A DNA stretch of 64,000 nt from Rugalucina vietnamica (lineage: Eukaryota > Mollusca > Bivalvia > Lucinida > Lucinidae), in NCBI GenBank assembly GCA_964017185.1, contig OZ024870.1, positions 58,096,312 through 58,160,311 of the forward strand, read 5' to 3'. Each line of letters begins with the position of its first letter. The first letter of the stretch is position 1. Below the pieces are notes generated by a model. The model was not told the origin of the DNA and did no database searches. It saw only the letters and a list, made by a program, of their open reading frames with translations. Below, piece after piece: positions 37,701 to 44,044 of this stretch. A program made the position numbers and the translations under genes.

Positions 37701-40278
37701 GATCCCAGGAAAGGCTGATATCACAGGAGACAAAAGGTGTGTACCCTAGAGACCCCCGCCTAATGTCAAGAGATTGATTATTAAGTACAGTACATGTATT
37801 AATAAACATTCTGTTCTATATTATAGACTTTGGAATTTCAGCTAAGATTGGGAGTTGTGGATTCATTTAACCTTTGAGAAAGAATATGCTAACTCACTCT
37901 TTTACTATGATTTTTCTTATATTTTCTACTTTTATAAACGATCAATGTGAAAAATAAAAGTAGGTCTAAGTGTAGATTAGAGAAAAGGTTTACCTTAATT
38001 TTCTCTTTATTCTTTGTATATATGTTACAGCCAATCTGTGAAATCAGCCTTTTCATGAAATGGCTAAACATTTTAGCCTTTTCGTGAAATGACTAATTCA
38101 CTCAGCCATTTCGTGAAAAGGCTAAATATTTCAGCCTTTTCATGAAATGACTAAAATCTCCATGTCATTGTTACACAGATTGACTGGTTAAGTTTCAGTC
38201 AATCTATGTAATAATGCCTTGAGTTTTATTTATGCCTTTGATATAACAGGAATAATTCATTTGAATGAACCACAAAAATGAATATGATAGTACATAAACT
38301 TCAATTTTCACTTTTAAAGGAATATTGTTGTAGGCATCGGTAATAATACATGTAGTAGTAATAAAGTTAAAGGTAAGTATAATCGTTATGCTTATGAAAA
38401 GCCTTGTCATGAAAGGACTAAACTCTACATGTCATTGTTACACAGATTGACTGGTTAGGTTTCAGTCAATCTATGTAATAATGCCTTGAGTTTTATTTAT
38501 GCCCTGATATAACAGGAATGATTCAGTAAAATCGGTTTAAGCCCGCCAGTAACTTTGTGTTACTGATCGTTCCAAGGCGATACTTCTGTGGTGGTTCTTT
38601 TTGTTTTATGTCTTGGTGTTGAAATTTTTTGTGCTGTTGGCGCCTTATGTATGTTTTCATATTTTTAATTAAGTTAAGGTAACTGAGTGGCCACCTATTG
38701 GGAAAATAGCTGCTCATTCGGCTTACGATATGTTTCATGGTATAAGTGCCTGATTGTTAGTTTGGTTTTTTCCCACCTCGGTTTTTGGAGTGGGAATCTC
38801 TTTCTGATTGCGCCTTTTCCTGATCTTTGCCTACTTGTACCTTTTCATTTGAATGAACCACAAAAATGAATATGATAGTTCATAAACTTCCATTTTCACT
38901 TTTAACAATATATTGTTGTAGGCATCTATAATAATATATGTAGTAGTAATAAAGTTAAAGGTAAGCATAATTGTTATGCTTATGATTATAAGAAAAAAAA
39001 ACACAATAAAAAACAAAGAAGTTTAAACCATTGCTTTGATCATAGTCACGTTAAAGCTAATTAAAGCAAATTTGCAAGCTAATTAAATGCCTGACAATCC
39101 CACTCGACTACCCTTTGATTTGAAGTGGGGGACAATGTTGCTATGGGTTACAGAGGAAGAGGTGACCCACAAAACATTCTTGGTGTTATTCTGGATTGTG
39201 ATGAAAAATAATGTACACTTTTGCTGTCAAGTCTTGAATAATAAGTTCCAAATGTGCAAGGAATCAATTTTATCTGTGTCCAAAAGGTCCTGACTAATTG
39301 TGATGTTAACATGGTATGTACAGTGATACTTCGCAAAGCTGTGAAAGCAACAACTTCAGGAGGTCAAGGTGTATTTTTTATACTTTGCCAAGCTGTGAAA
39401 GCAACAATTTTATGTCAAGATTTTTTTCGATGTGATTGTTAAGGCTGGTAAAATGTATAATAGCAGATGTCATAACACTCTCACATGTAGGAGTAAGTAG
39501 ACAATGTACGTGAGTTAAACTGAACATTATGTGTGGTATTGAAAACATCCACTATTGATACATGTATTGATACATATGTCTTATATTGTGCTATTTTATA
39601 AGTGAATGCTAAGTACATGTATCTCATATTGTGCTTTATTATGTTAGCTGTTTTAACCAATATTCAGAGCTTTAACAGAAATAAACTTCAGTCTTTAGTC
39701 TTGTTTTAAAGGTTAGCTCCTTAGTTTAGCCATTTCATGAAATGACTACAGCAAATTTTTAGTCATTTCATGAAAAGGCTGAAATATTTAGCCATTTTAT
39801 GAAATGGCTGAGTGAATTAGTCATTTCACGAAAAGGCTGAGCTTGAAAAAAGCTTTATAACCTCGGCACCAGGACTTTACCAGCAGCGTGCGATAGTACG
39901 AAAATAGCCCGTCGTTAAGACGGCAGCCTACCTCAAAATAAACTGAAATTCTGAGGAGTATCCAAAATCTATCTTTCAACAAAATCATATTTTGAATAAA
40001 ACAGTAGACCACTTTGTATACTATAGATAAATAAGAATGCAATTCAAAGAGTTTAGTTATTTTCATGAGGTTTTTTGCTGTTTGTATTTACAGATAATTT
40101 ACCACCATCCCTTCGGGCTAAGGATCAAGTTATATATCAGAGACGGCCTGAAGATGCGTCCAAAGGACCAATGATGAATGAAACAAGGGCGCTTTTATAC
40201 AATTTTTATCGACCTTTCAATGAGGAAATGTCTCGTTTATATGGTGACCCAGTGTTTTTATACAAACAAACCATATAG
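17086..40278 (+). CDS. CHST15: CHST15-like gene: GalNAc 4-sulfate 6-O-sulfotransferase, eight recognised coding exons
   Basis: Golgi type II membrane enzyme that, in vertebrates, transfers sulfate from PAPS to C6 of GalNAc 4-sulfate in chondroitin or dermatan sulfate, making the E-type disulfated unit. Exons: 17086-17301, 18142-18435, 19779-19989, 22291-22495 (start uncertain), 23381-23537, 29055-29226, 31132-31276, 40094-40278, totalling about 527 codons (human protein 561). All have GT donors and AG acceptors, and phases agree at every junction except exons 3/4. Seen: signal anchor at residues 27-46, PAPS loop [13 protein letters not shown] near 200-212, 3'-phosphate site FRDPVERLYSEYY, and C-terminal [12 protein letters not shown] with [13 protein letters not shown], all matching CHST15 in order and spacing. 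The start is the first ATG after an in-frame TGA (17083-17085). Introns total over 21 kb and are almost wholly mobile elements. Confidence 0.92.
17416..17815. mobile_element. Family P element remnant, palindrome split by a SINE-like repeat
   Basis: The left palindrome arm (TTCAAAACGTAGATTGTG...AAGAACGGCCGCGTCGA) ends near 17468 and the right arm (AAGGCGGTTCTAACGAGTAC) resumes at about 17785. The SINE-like repeat lies between, that is, at the palindrome centre. Outer ends are not found. Confidence 0.65.
17471..17784 (-). repeat. SINE-like repeat inserted at a palindrome centre
   Basis: Full-length copy reading from (TTTG)n through GGTCATGTCGGGACATTGCC, the GGCAGGCTCGGACC region and CCCATATTCCCACCCGACCA. 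Confidence 0.75.
17820..17995 (+). repeat. SINE-like repeat fragment, opposite orientation
   Basis: GTCGGGTGGGAATATGGGCC to CAAACCACCCCAACG, about half of the family, facing the copy just upstream. Confidence 0.7.
18142..18435 (+). CDS. CHST15: CHST15-like exon 2: stem region
   Basis: 98 codons, phase 0 at both ends, between TTTCTTTTTCAAG and GTGAGTG. It encodes a lysine- and glutamate-rich, low-complexity stem ([20 protein letters not shown]). Poor conservation is normal for the stem; support comes from perfect splice sites and phase. Confidence 0.75.
18447..18714. mobile_element. Family P element, reverse copy, 12 bp past the exon 2 donor
   Basis: Ends CATCAGGATAACATTTCC and the reverse complement of CATTGCGAAAACTTGCCC. 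It contains the CCCCACTTTTACATAGG inverted repeat and a partial, diverged central palindrome (GTACTCGTTAGAACC). Its left end lies only 11 bp after the last exon base. Confidence 0.8.
18773..19058. mobile_element. Family P element, forward copy with intact palindrome
   Basis: Ends CATCACGAAAGCACGCCC and the reverse complement of CATCAGGAAAACATGTTC. The central palindrome TTGCTCAAAACATAGATTG / CAATCTATGTTTTGGATCAA folds around GTCTCGCCGAGGC. Confidence 0.8.
19350..19440 (+). repeat. SINE-like repeat fragment
   Basis: GGGACCTAAAAGATAGATGG, GGCTACTTGTGCCTCCAGGC and ACACTACTGA, the 5' part of the family only. Confidence 0.6.
19676..19732. repeat. (AAAT)n microsatellite
   Basis: Poly-A then about 12 AAAT tetranucleotides. 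Similar tracts occur at 22165-22208 and 28140-28172. Confidence 0.9.
19779..19989 (+). CDS. CHST15: CHST15-like exon 3: PAPS-binding loop
   Basis: 70 codons plus 1 nt (ends in phase 1). Acceptor TTTATATTTACAG, donor GCAA|GTGAGT. It encodes [20 protein letters not shown] followed by [19 protein letters not shown], the start of the sulfotransferase domain and the 5'-phosphosulfate loop, then [16 protein letters not shown], the counterpart of the human KEPHWW segment. Confidence 0.92.
20247..20858. mobile_element. Mariner-type MITE, CAGGGTGTCCC ends (612 bp)
   Basis: CAGGGTGTCCCAAAAAACGT at the left and the reverse complement of CAGGGTGTCCCAAAAAAAAC at the right, with TA on both outer sides (20245-20246, 20859-20860). 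No transposase. Confidence 0.85.
20921..20953. repeat. Poly-T tract
   Basis: Near-continuous T run (with one C) of about 32 bases. The F/K-rich frames over it are artefacts. Confidence 0.9.
21011..21045 (+). CDS. Candidate 35-nt microexon of the CHST15-like gene
   Basis: A block ending GGCTATGACAG before a perfect GTAAGC donor. Entered from exon 3 (phase 1) at the AG at 21009-21010, it stays open and leaves in phase 2, encoding roughly [11 protein letters not shown]. It would fix the phase mismatch between exons 3 and 4 if exon 4 starts at 22305 (after CAGAG). The polypyrimidine tract is weak, so this is a hypothesis only. Confidence 0.28.
21085..21270 (+). mobile_element. HINE-like element, 3' end fragment
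   Basis: Contains GACCTTGGCCTAATTAACG and ends with a slightly diverged terminal hairpin GAGCGTTTACAGGACCAGTT...CTCCAG. The 5' part is missing. Confidence 0.65.
21278..21501. mobile_element. MITE with GAGCCTGTGCATGAGAAAAC ends, copy 1
   Basis: 224 bp. Terminal inverted repeats of about 30 bp: GAGCCTGTGCATGAGAAAAC, then CAACAATTTG; the right end is its reverse complement with one or two changes. No coding sequence. Confidence 0.85.
21787..22020. mobile_element. MITE with GAGCCTGTGCATGAGAAAAC ends, copy 2
   Basis: 234 bp, same family as 21278-21501 but in the opposite internal orientation, with both terminal inverted repeats recognisable. Confidence 0.85.
22291..22495 (+). CDS. CHST15: CHST15-like exon 4: acceptor-sugar region
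   Basis: Encodes about 68 residues with [20 protein letters not shown] and [17 protein letters not shown], matching the human DYLDLFDLAAHQIH segment. The donor ACGG|GTAAGT gives phase 1, which fits exon 5. The start is uncertain: in-frame AGs at 22289-22290 and 22301-22302 give phase 0, whereas exon 3 ends in phase 1. The AG at 22303-22304 would fit a phase 2 microexon. Confidence 0.8.
22512..22695. mobile_element. MITE fragment, same family as 21278-21501
   Basis: A diverged left end (GAGCCGCGACGAGAGAAAAC) and the interior TTGAAATATCGGATTTAAG; the right end is missing where retroelement tail sequence starts. It begins 17 bp after the exon 4 donor. Confidence 0.7.
22700..23313 (+). mobile_element. 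Retroelement 3' tail, forward copy
   Basis: Non-coding tail of the family whose RT part is at 11114-11665: CTTGTCTGTTGCTTGGCCCA, CCGGGGTCCAACTGGTG, ATTCACCACGAGGACCGA, TGCTGTTGGCGCCTTATG, ending TTTGCCTACTTGTACC. It ends only about 67 bp before the exon 5 acceptor. Confidence 0.8.
23381..23537 (+). CDS. CHST15: CHST15-like exon 5: core and 3'-phosphate site
   Basis: Enters in phase 1 (GCCATTTCAG acceptor) and leaves in phase 2 (AAAG|GTATGT). It encodes [34 protein letters not shown] and [18 protein letters not shown] is the 3'-phosphate-binding motif, and the arginine codon is completed in exon 6. Confidence 0.93.
24035..24960 (-). mobile_element. Retroelement 3' tail with a remnant of the RT C-terminus, reverse copy
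   Basis: Runs from the CGATCAGGAAAAGGCGCAAT end through the CCGGTGGGCCAAGCAACAGA and GCCCGACCCACCGGCGTGCA blocks into a decayed version of the RT C-terminal region (AATTCTGGTTCCGAAAGGCC at 24849). Coding potential is lost. Confidence 0.75.
25150..25513 (+). mobile_element. Retroelement 3' tail, forward copy
   Basis: GAACCACTGCAGAAGCTGAG-like start to TTTGCCTACTTGTACC. A further scrap of the same end lies at 25598-25637. Confidence 0.75.
25715..25774 (-). mobile_element. Retroelement tail, left part (split by a rolling-circle-like element)
   Basis: GGTAAAAGTAGGCAATGATC to AATTCCCACTACAATA. The family consensus continues at 27232 with AAAAACGATGTGGGG and the CGTAAGCTGAGTGAACAGC region. Confidence 0.7.
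25775..27231. mobile_element. Tandem-core element with terminal hairpins (second HINE-like family)
   Basis: Starts AGAGCTGTCGCAGGACAGCG (hairpin GCTGTC..GACAGC) and ends TGCACTTCGTGCAGGCGAGCC (hairpin TGCAC..GTGCA). The interior has units of about 120-150 bp: CTTGACCTCAAGGTC with CAACATGCAAAGTATCAAC, then three to four units of GAGCACGAAATATAGGTCAA with GTTGATGAGATATTAAG. It is split by a retroelement tail at 26131-26414. Its flanks are the two halves of another copy of that tail family. Confidence 0.7.
26131..26414 (+). mobile_element. Retroelement 3' tail inserted in the 25775-27231 element
   Basis: CTGATCGTTCCAAGTCGATA to TTTGCCTACTTGTATC. The host element's AGAGATATAGACT continues as TAAAAACTTTAACC after it. 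Confidence 0.75.
27232..27790 (-). mobile_element. Retroelement tail, right part, diverged
   Basis: Continues the copy begun at 25715: AACAGC..., CCACTCAGTTAC, AAGAACCACCACAGAAGTAT, CTCACCCTCAGC, GGTCCTCGTGG, ATCATGAAGGACAAACAAAT. It has one unrelated stretch near 27430-27590. Confidence 0.6.
27950..28010 (+). promoter_or_regulatory. TATA-box-like core promoter sequence in a CHST15-like intron
   Basis: GGGGTATAAAAGGCC at 27953-27967 is a textbook TATA context, followed about 25-30 bp later by TCATTC (Inr-like) and a pyrimidine run. No downstream coding exon is recognised. It could be part of an unrecognised mobile element or chance. Confidence 0.3.
28140..29054. other. Intronic AT-rich DNA, no gene
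   Basis: An (AAAT)n tract at 28142-28170 and otherwise no recognised repeat up to the exon 6 acceptor. Confidence 0.5.
29055..29226 (+). CDS. CHST15: CHST15-like exon 6
   Basis: Phase 2 in (ATGATTTCAG acceptor), phase 0 out (CAGTG|GTAAGT). Encodes [36 protein letters not shown] and [14 protein letters not shown], aligning with human LYSDYLYFASSNKSADDFHE and RACVYNN. Confidence 0.93.
29272..29342. repeat. Hairpin: 27-bp imperfect inverted repeat
   Basis: GCAAACAGAACAGCCCCAGA and AGACGC-type flank pair with TCTGGGGCTATTCTGTTTGC around CGCAGAATGCTGCG, itself palindromic. It begins about 45 bp after the exon 6 donor. It may be the end of a fold-back element; family not recognised. Confidence 0.7.
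29380..30895 (+). mobile_element. Degraded LINE reverse transcriptase (RTE-like, tentative) with C-terminal zinc-finger remnant
   Basis: Fragments of one ORF in order: [90 protein letters not shown] at the catalytic box, where YADD is expected, so the second acidic position is altered; [52 protein letters not shown]; then after an internal deletion [26 protein letters not shown], and a MTLTCS...[16 protein letters not shown] finger-like end. It contains many stops and frameshifts and is clearly dead. It lies wholly in the intron between exons 6 and 7, in the gene's sense orientation. Confidence 0.85.
30936..30987. repeat. Small inverted repeat GCCTGGGTGA / TCACCCAGGC
   Basis: 10-bp arms with an additional internal CCTGGGTGAG, shortly downstream of the LINE. 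Confidence 0.55.
31132..31276 (+). CDS. CHST15: CHST15-like exon 7
   Basis: Phase 0 in (TTTTCTGATACTTAG acceptor), phase 1 out (TATGG|GTACGT). Encodes [39 protein letters not shown] and [10 protein letters not shown], matching human QVGLYAVYLLDWLSVF and HKVFQFLNLG. Confidence 0.92.
31354..31615. mobile_element. Family P element with intact palindrome
   Basis: Ends CATTACGTAAACATACCC and the reverse complement of ATCAGGAAAACACGTCCG. The palindrome AAAACATAGATCGTGGGTAC / GTACCCACAATCTATGTTTT folds around GCTTCGGCGAGGC. It starts 77 bp after exon 7. Confidence 0.8.
31836..32045. repeat. C/A homopolymer tract and degenerate TCCTATATTTT repeats
   Basis: A C-run then A-rich tract at 31838-31880, followed at 31922-32040 by about eight loosely spaced TCCTATATTT motifs. 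Confidence 0.7.
32312..34830 (+). mobile_element. HINE-like element with about 450 bp tandem units
   Basis: Starts AGCTCACCTAAGCCGAAGG and has a terminal-like AGTGAGCGTTAACAGGACCA ATGG at about 34807-34830, after which more unit-like sequence runs to 35054. Five or more tandem units each carry AAAGATCTTCTTCTCTGAAA, TTGGCCAATCAAA, GACCAAGATGGCCGCC, TCTCCAGAACCGG, ATGACCTTGAC and ATTGCAGCCTGAG. No consistent ORF. Sits in the intron between exons 7 and 8. Confidence 0.75.
35055..37640 (+). mobile_element. HINE-like element with about 450 bp tandem units, second copy
   Basis: Starts AGCTCACCTGAGCCGAAGG preceded by TTTTT and ends CAGGACCAATGGTCCTCTG followed by a T-run, consistent with T-run insertion. 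Contains about five units of the same type as 32312-34830. Confidence 0.8.
38150..38990. repeat. Tandem duplication of about 255 bp, second copy carrying an insertion
   Basis: Copy 1 (38150-38405) and copy 2 (38406-38990) both contain CATGTCATTGTTACACAGAT, TTCAGTCAATCTATGTAATA, GATATAACAGGAAT, AATGAACCACAAAAATGAAT and TAAAGTTAAAGGTAAG. Copy 2 is interrupted by the retroelement tail 38525-38843. Confidence 0.85.
38525..38843 (+). mobile_element. Retroelement 3' tail with empty site next door
   Basis: GTAAAATCGGTTTAAGCC to TTTGCCTACTTGTACCTT, flanked by TTCA on both sides. The neighbouring duplicate copy has a single TTCA at the corresponding place (38257-38260), so the insertion and its 4-bp duplication can be read directly. 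Confidence 0.88.
40094..40278 (+). CDS. CHST15: CHST15-like exon 8 (terminal)
   Basis: Phase 1 in (TTGTATTTACAG acceptor). Encodes [40 protein letters not shown] and [20 protein letters not shown], then TAG. It matches the human C-terminus (ARRPEDRNLGPM, DFYRPFNARLAQVL). A HINE-like element starts 17 bp after the stop, so the 3' untranslated region must be largely mobile-element sequence; an ATTAAA occurs near 40711. Confidence 0.94.
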
Positions 40279-40294
40279 TAATCCATGCATTTTT

Positions 40295-41986
40295 AGCTCA
40301 CCTGAGCCGAAGGCTCATAGGTGAGCTTATAGTATACCCATGCTCCGGCGTCCGTCCGTCCGTCCGTCAGTCCGTCGTCGTTCACAATTTCAAAGATCTT
40401 CTTCTCTGAAACTGCTGGGCTGATTGTTCTCATATTACACATACACCATCTACAGGTAGGGGGAAAGAATAATTGTGTTTTTTGTTTTGATCGGATAAGG
40501 ACTCTGGTTGCTATGGCAACTTATGCTTCCCATAGACTTATAATGGAAAAAAGTGAAAATTGCCAGTTTTTGCTGTCTTGTTGGAGATATTTGAATTTTG
40601 TTTTTGCAGAAATGTTTATTGAGTAGTCCTCTACGTTTCTTGTGACTTTTGTCCTAATCCTTCATTTTGATTGGTTGCAGGGGCCCCATATAGGGCAAAA
40701 TTTCGAAAAACATTAAAAAATATTCTTCTCAGAAACTGTCAAGGGGATGAAGCCTATACTTTGTATACATGTTCCTGACAGTGGCCTCTACATAATTTGT
40801 GTTTTTTTATTCCAAGCGGATAAGAACTCAGGTTGCTATGGCAACTCAAAGTTTCCATAGACTTATAATGGGAAAAGTGGAAATCGGCTATTTTTCCGCT
40901 AAAATTGCAGACATTTGAATTTTGTTTTTGCAGAAATGTTTATTGAGTAGTGTTTGACGTTTCTTGCGAGTTTTGTCCTAATCCTTTATTTTGATTGGTT
41001 GCTGGGGCCCCTTAAAGGGCAAAATTTGAAAAAAAAAAAAAAAAAAAAAAAAAAAACATTCAAAAATCTTCTCCTCAGAAACTGTCAAGTGGATGAATCC
41101 TGTACTTTGTATACATGTTCCTGACAGTAGCCTCTACATATTTTGTGTTTTTTATTCCAGTGGGATAAGAACTCTGGTTGCTATGGTAACTTAAAGTTTC
41201 CATAGACTTATAATGTGAAAAGTGGAAATAAGCTATTTTATGAAAACTATTGCAGCCTGAGATCTGAAAAGTGGTAGATGCAAACAACTAATGGATTAGA
41301 TGAAGGTATATGATTAATTTAGGTCAAGGTCATCTTTTGACCTTGGCAGGTCTGTCGTCCATACACACTTTTCAAAGATTTTTTTCTCTGAAACCACTTG
41401 GCCAATCAAAGCCCAATTTTATATGAAGCATCTATAGGAAGTGGGAACCAGTGTATATGTAAATAATCCAGGTCACATGACCAAGATGGCTGCCATGCCC
41501 ATATATGGTAAAAACCCTTAAAATATCTTCTTCTCCAGAACTGGTGAACCAATTTCAACGAAACTTTGCATGAAGTATGGATGACTCAAGTACTACAATG
41601 TACATATAAAACATGACCCTGTGGTGACCTTGACCTATTTTATGGCAAGGTCAACATAGGTCGTCAATGCATTTGAATGGGGAAAACTTTTAAAATGTCA
41701 TTTTAAGTGAAAGTCTTGCAGGAAATGGGCAGTAGGACTGAAATTTAGTGATTCTGAAAATAATGGACCCCAGGGGCATATCTGCTTTTAAAATGTTATT
41801 TGAAGGGGAAAATCAGCAGGAAATTGGCAAATGCACAGAATATTGATTATTCTGAAAAAAGAAAATGGCCCAAGGGCTTCATCTGCCCCTGCACTGGGGT
41901 TAAATACCATAATATTCAAATATATTTATTGGTATATGAAGCAGGCAGATCTCAGGTGAGCGTTTACAGGACCATTGGTCCTCTGG
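40295..41986 (+). mobile_element. HINE-like element forming the presumed 3' UTR/downstream flank of the CHST15-like gene
   Basis: Starts AGCTCACCTGAGCCGAAGGC and ends GGACCATTGGTCCTCTGG. The first half has a different internal unit of about 320 bp (GGTTGCTATGGCAACT, CCATAGACTTATAATG, TTTTGTTTTTGCAGAAATG; three copies); the second half has the common GACCAAGATGGC unit. Poly-A at 41030-41055. Confidence 0.8.
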
Positions 41987-42155
41987 TTGATATACCGATT
42001 ATGAAAATAGAAGACAGTTACGTGGAAAATGCAGCTTTTCTTTTGTGTTCTCAAACGAATCTCCTTTTTATTTTCAGCCTTCGGCCTTGTGTTTAAGCAC
42101 CTTCTTCGTGATCCATCGAATGTTTGAACACTGAAAACCATGGTTGATCCCTATA

Positions 42156-43062
42156 CGAGGGTGGGTCAGAAAGTTCTGTCATAGGTGTTATAACTTTGTT
42201 AATAGAAAAGATAGATTGTTGTATTATACCTTGATTGAAAGGGCTATATTTCTCCTTTATAATAATGCCAAAAAATGAACGAAAGAAATAAATACTTCGA
42301 AATAGACGCCCTGAAAGACACCTGGGGTAAAACCAATGGCACTTTTTCTTGAATTTGTGAATATTATTTAAAGAAAATCGACTTCGAAAAAAAATTCCAT
42401 GCGATATATTTTTCAAACATAGATGAATATATCCTGCAAAAATCAAAATTATTCAATTGAATTTAATTGAGTTATTGCAAAATGAAATATTGAAATTGGC
42501 TAGTTGTACATATATTAAATTACAGTTTAAATTCAAATGGCATTTATCGACATCTACACGTATACCAGAGACCTAAAATGCATTTAACGATTTTATTGTT
42601 TCATCCTAGTGTTCCCTGTAGTAAACTAATAAGAATGCAAGCAGATATAATGGTTCAGCGGTGCCAGAAATGCTATATGGGTACTTATTTTAATGACGTC
42701 ATGTATATCGCTTTATTATAGAGTCAGCATAGCACCGATAACGGTAATTTTTGTTACATTGCTTTTCTAAATATGCTATAATTTATCACTGTAAAATTGG
42801 AGAAAATTTGATCGGTAGTTATGAAGATATGACACATGAAACGCACACCATGATATTCACAAATTCTAGAAAACGTTTCATTGGTTTTATCCCAGGTGTC
42901 TTTTAAGGCGTCTATTTCGAAGTATTTCGTTTTTTCGGGCATTATTTTGGCATCATTATAAAGATGAAATGTAGCCTTTTCAATCAAGGTATAATACAGC
43001 AATCTATCATGTCTATTGACAAAGTTATAACACCTTTGACAGAATTTTCTGACCCACCCTCG
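42156..43062. mobile_element. Mariner-type element with unusually long (about 210 bp) inverted repeats
   Basis: Ends CGAGGGTGGGTCAGAAAGTT and the reverse complement of CGAGGGTGGGTCAGAAAATT, with TA on both sides (42154-42155, 43063-43064). The arms stay alignable for about 210 bp (TTATAACTTTGT, TTATACCTTGATTGAAA, ACTTCGAAATAGACGCC, GACACCTGGG..AAAACCAATG). The open frame at 42754-43002 lies mostly in one arm and is not a recognisable transposase. Confidence 0.85.
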
Positions 43063-43073
43063 TATTCATTGAA

Positions 43074-43155
43074 ATTCGCTAGGTCCCGTTAGGAATGTTG
43101 AAAACAGAGGGGTTATCCCGAGGTTTTTCAACATTCCCCGAGGGACCTAGCGAAT
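43074..43155. mobile_element. 82-bp fold-back sequence
   Basis: ATTCGCTAGGTCCCG...GGAATGTTGAAAA pairs with TTTTTCAACATTCC...GGGACCTAGCGAAT, about 30-bp arms with few mismatches. It directly follows the mariner-type element. Confidence 0.75.
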
Positions 43156-43327
43156 GATAATGAATGATGAAATTATTTTTATCGCTATTATTGCATAGAA
43201 TGGTGCACTAAAGCGATGTATTAACAGCACGCGCGCCAGCGAATTGCTTCACTAGTTAATACACGGCGGTTTTCTTTGTAAATATACGCCTGCTTATATC
43301 GCGTGACGCGGCCCGGGATAACTTCAG

Positions 43328-43500
43328 ATGCGTCAAAAGATCTGGGAGTCTACTTAGTAACACGTGAAAGGATATTCGGGTTGTATCAGTACAAATACTT
43401 ACTGTGTGGGCAACCGAAATGTAACGGAAAACTTGATCCATTTCGTACTGATTTACCGTTCACGTGCAACCTTATGGACTCGTCGATCTTTTGACGCACC
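43328..43500. mobile_element. 173-bp MITE with GTGCGTCAAAAGATC ends
   Basis: The left ATGCGTCAAAAGATCTGGGA and the right reverse complement of GTGCGTCAAAAGATCGACGA give about 40-bp arms reaching the inner CACGTGAA. Same family as 8288-8448. Confidence 0.8.
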
Positions 43501-43674
43501 TGAGATCAAAATCGAGCTAAATTTATGCAATAATATAAATTTTATCAAAGGTCTGGTACAAATATGGTTTGGTTAATCAAAAACACAGTGTATTAAAAGT
43601 ACTAAATTGAAATCTTGAGATTTTAAGCTTCTAGGTTGTCTTCTTACGATACATGTATGTTTCACACTTTATAC

Positions 43675-43731
43675 GAAGGTAAAAGAAGGCAATAATCTGA
43701 TAATGGAGCAATCAGAAAGAAATTCCCACAA
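43675..43731 (-). mobile_element. Retroelement tail, left part (split by a HINE-like element)
   Basis: GAAGGTAAAAGAAGGCAATA to AAATTCCCACAA. The family continues at 47194. Confidence 0.7.
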
Positions 43732-43771
43732 CCAGAGGACCAATGGTCCTGTAAACACTCACCCGAGATTT

Positions 43772-44044
43772 GGGTCCAGTTGTTCAAAACTTTGTTAGCT
43801 TAACGCTGCCGTTGAGCCCTCAATTTGTTAACTATATATCAACTTCAAAAGCAAATACGCAGTTATTTTTTTGTTGAAAAAATATGAGAATCCTTTGCAT
43901 TTTTTGTTGAAAAAATGTGAGAATCCATTGCAAACGATTCTCACATTTTTTCAACAAAAATTGACAGTGTATTTGATATATTCATGTTTAAAATTTTAAC
44001 GAATCGTTAACTAACGATGTCGTTAATTTTGAACAATTGACCCC
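43772..44044. mobile_element. MITE with GGGTC..TTGTTCAAAA ends and an internal perfect hairpin
   Basis: Left GGGTCCAGTTGTTCAAAACT and right reverse complement of GGGGTCAATTGTTCAAAATT. Inside, 43902-43926 and 43937-43961 form a perfect 25-bp stem (GTTGAAAAAATGTGAGAATC with its inverse) and a 10-base loop. Confidence 0.75.

Larger units (their letters stand above)
38045..39842. mobile_element. Fold-back/TIR element with iterated 20-bp palindromes
   Basis: The left arm from about 38075 (AGCCTTTTCGTGAAATGACT, AATTCACTCAGCC...) is repeated inverted at about 39755-39838 with roughly 85 bp of good match. Both arms are chains of AGCC(A/T)TTTCGTGAAA(A/T)GGCT-like palindromes. The interior holds a tandem duplication and a retroelement tail. 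No transposase. Superfamily not recognised. Confidence 0.7.

Noticed and set aside
42754-43002. Transposase fragment of the mariner-type element
   Set aside because: The frame lies mostly within the long inverted repeat and shows no DDE-type motif.
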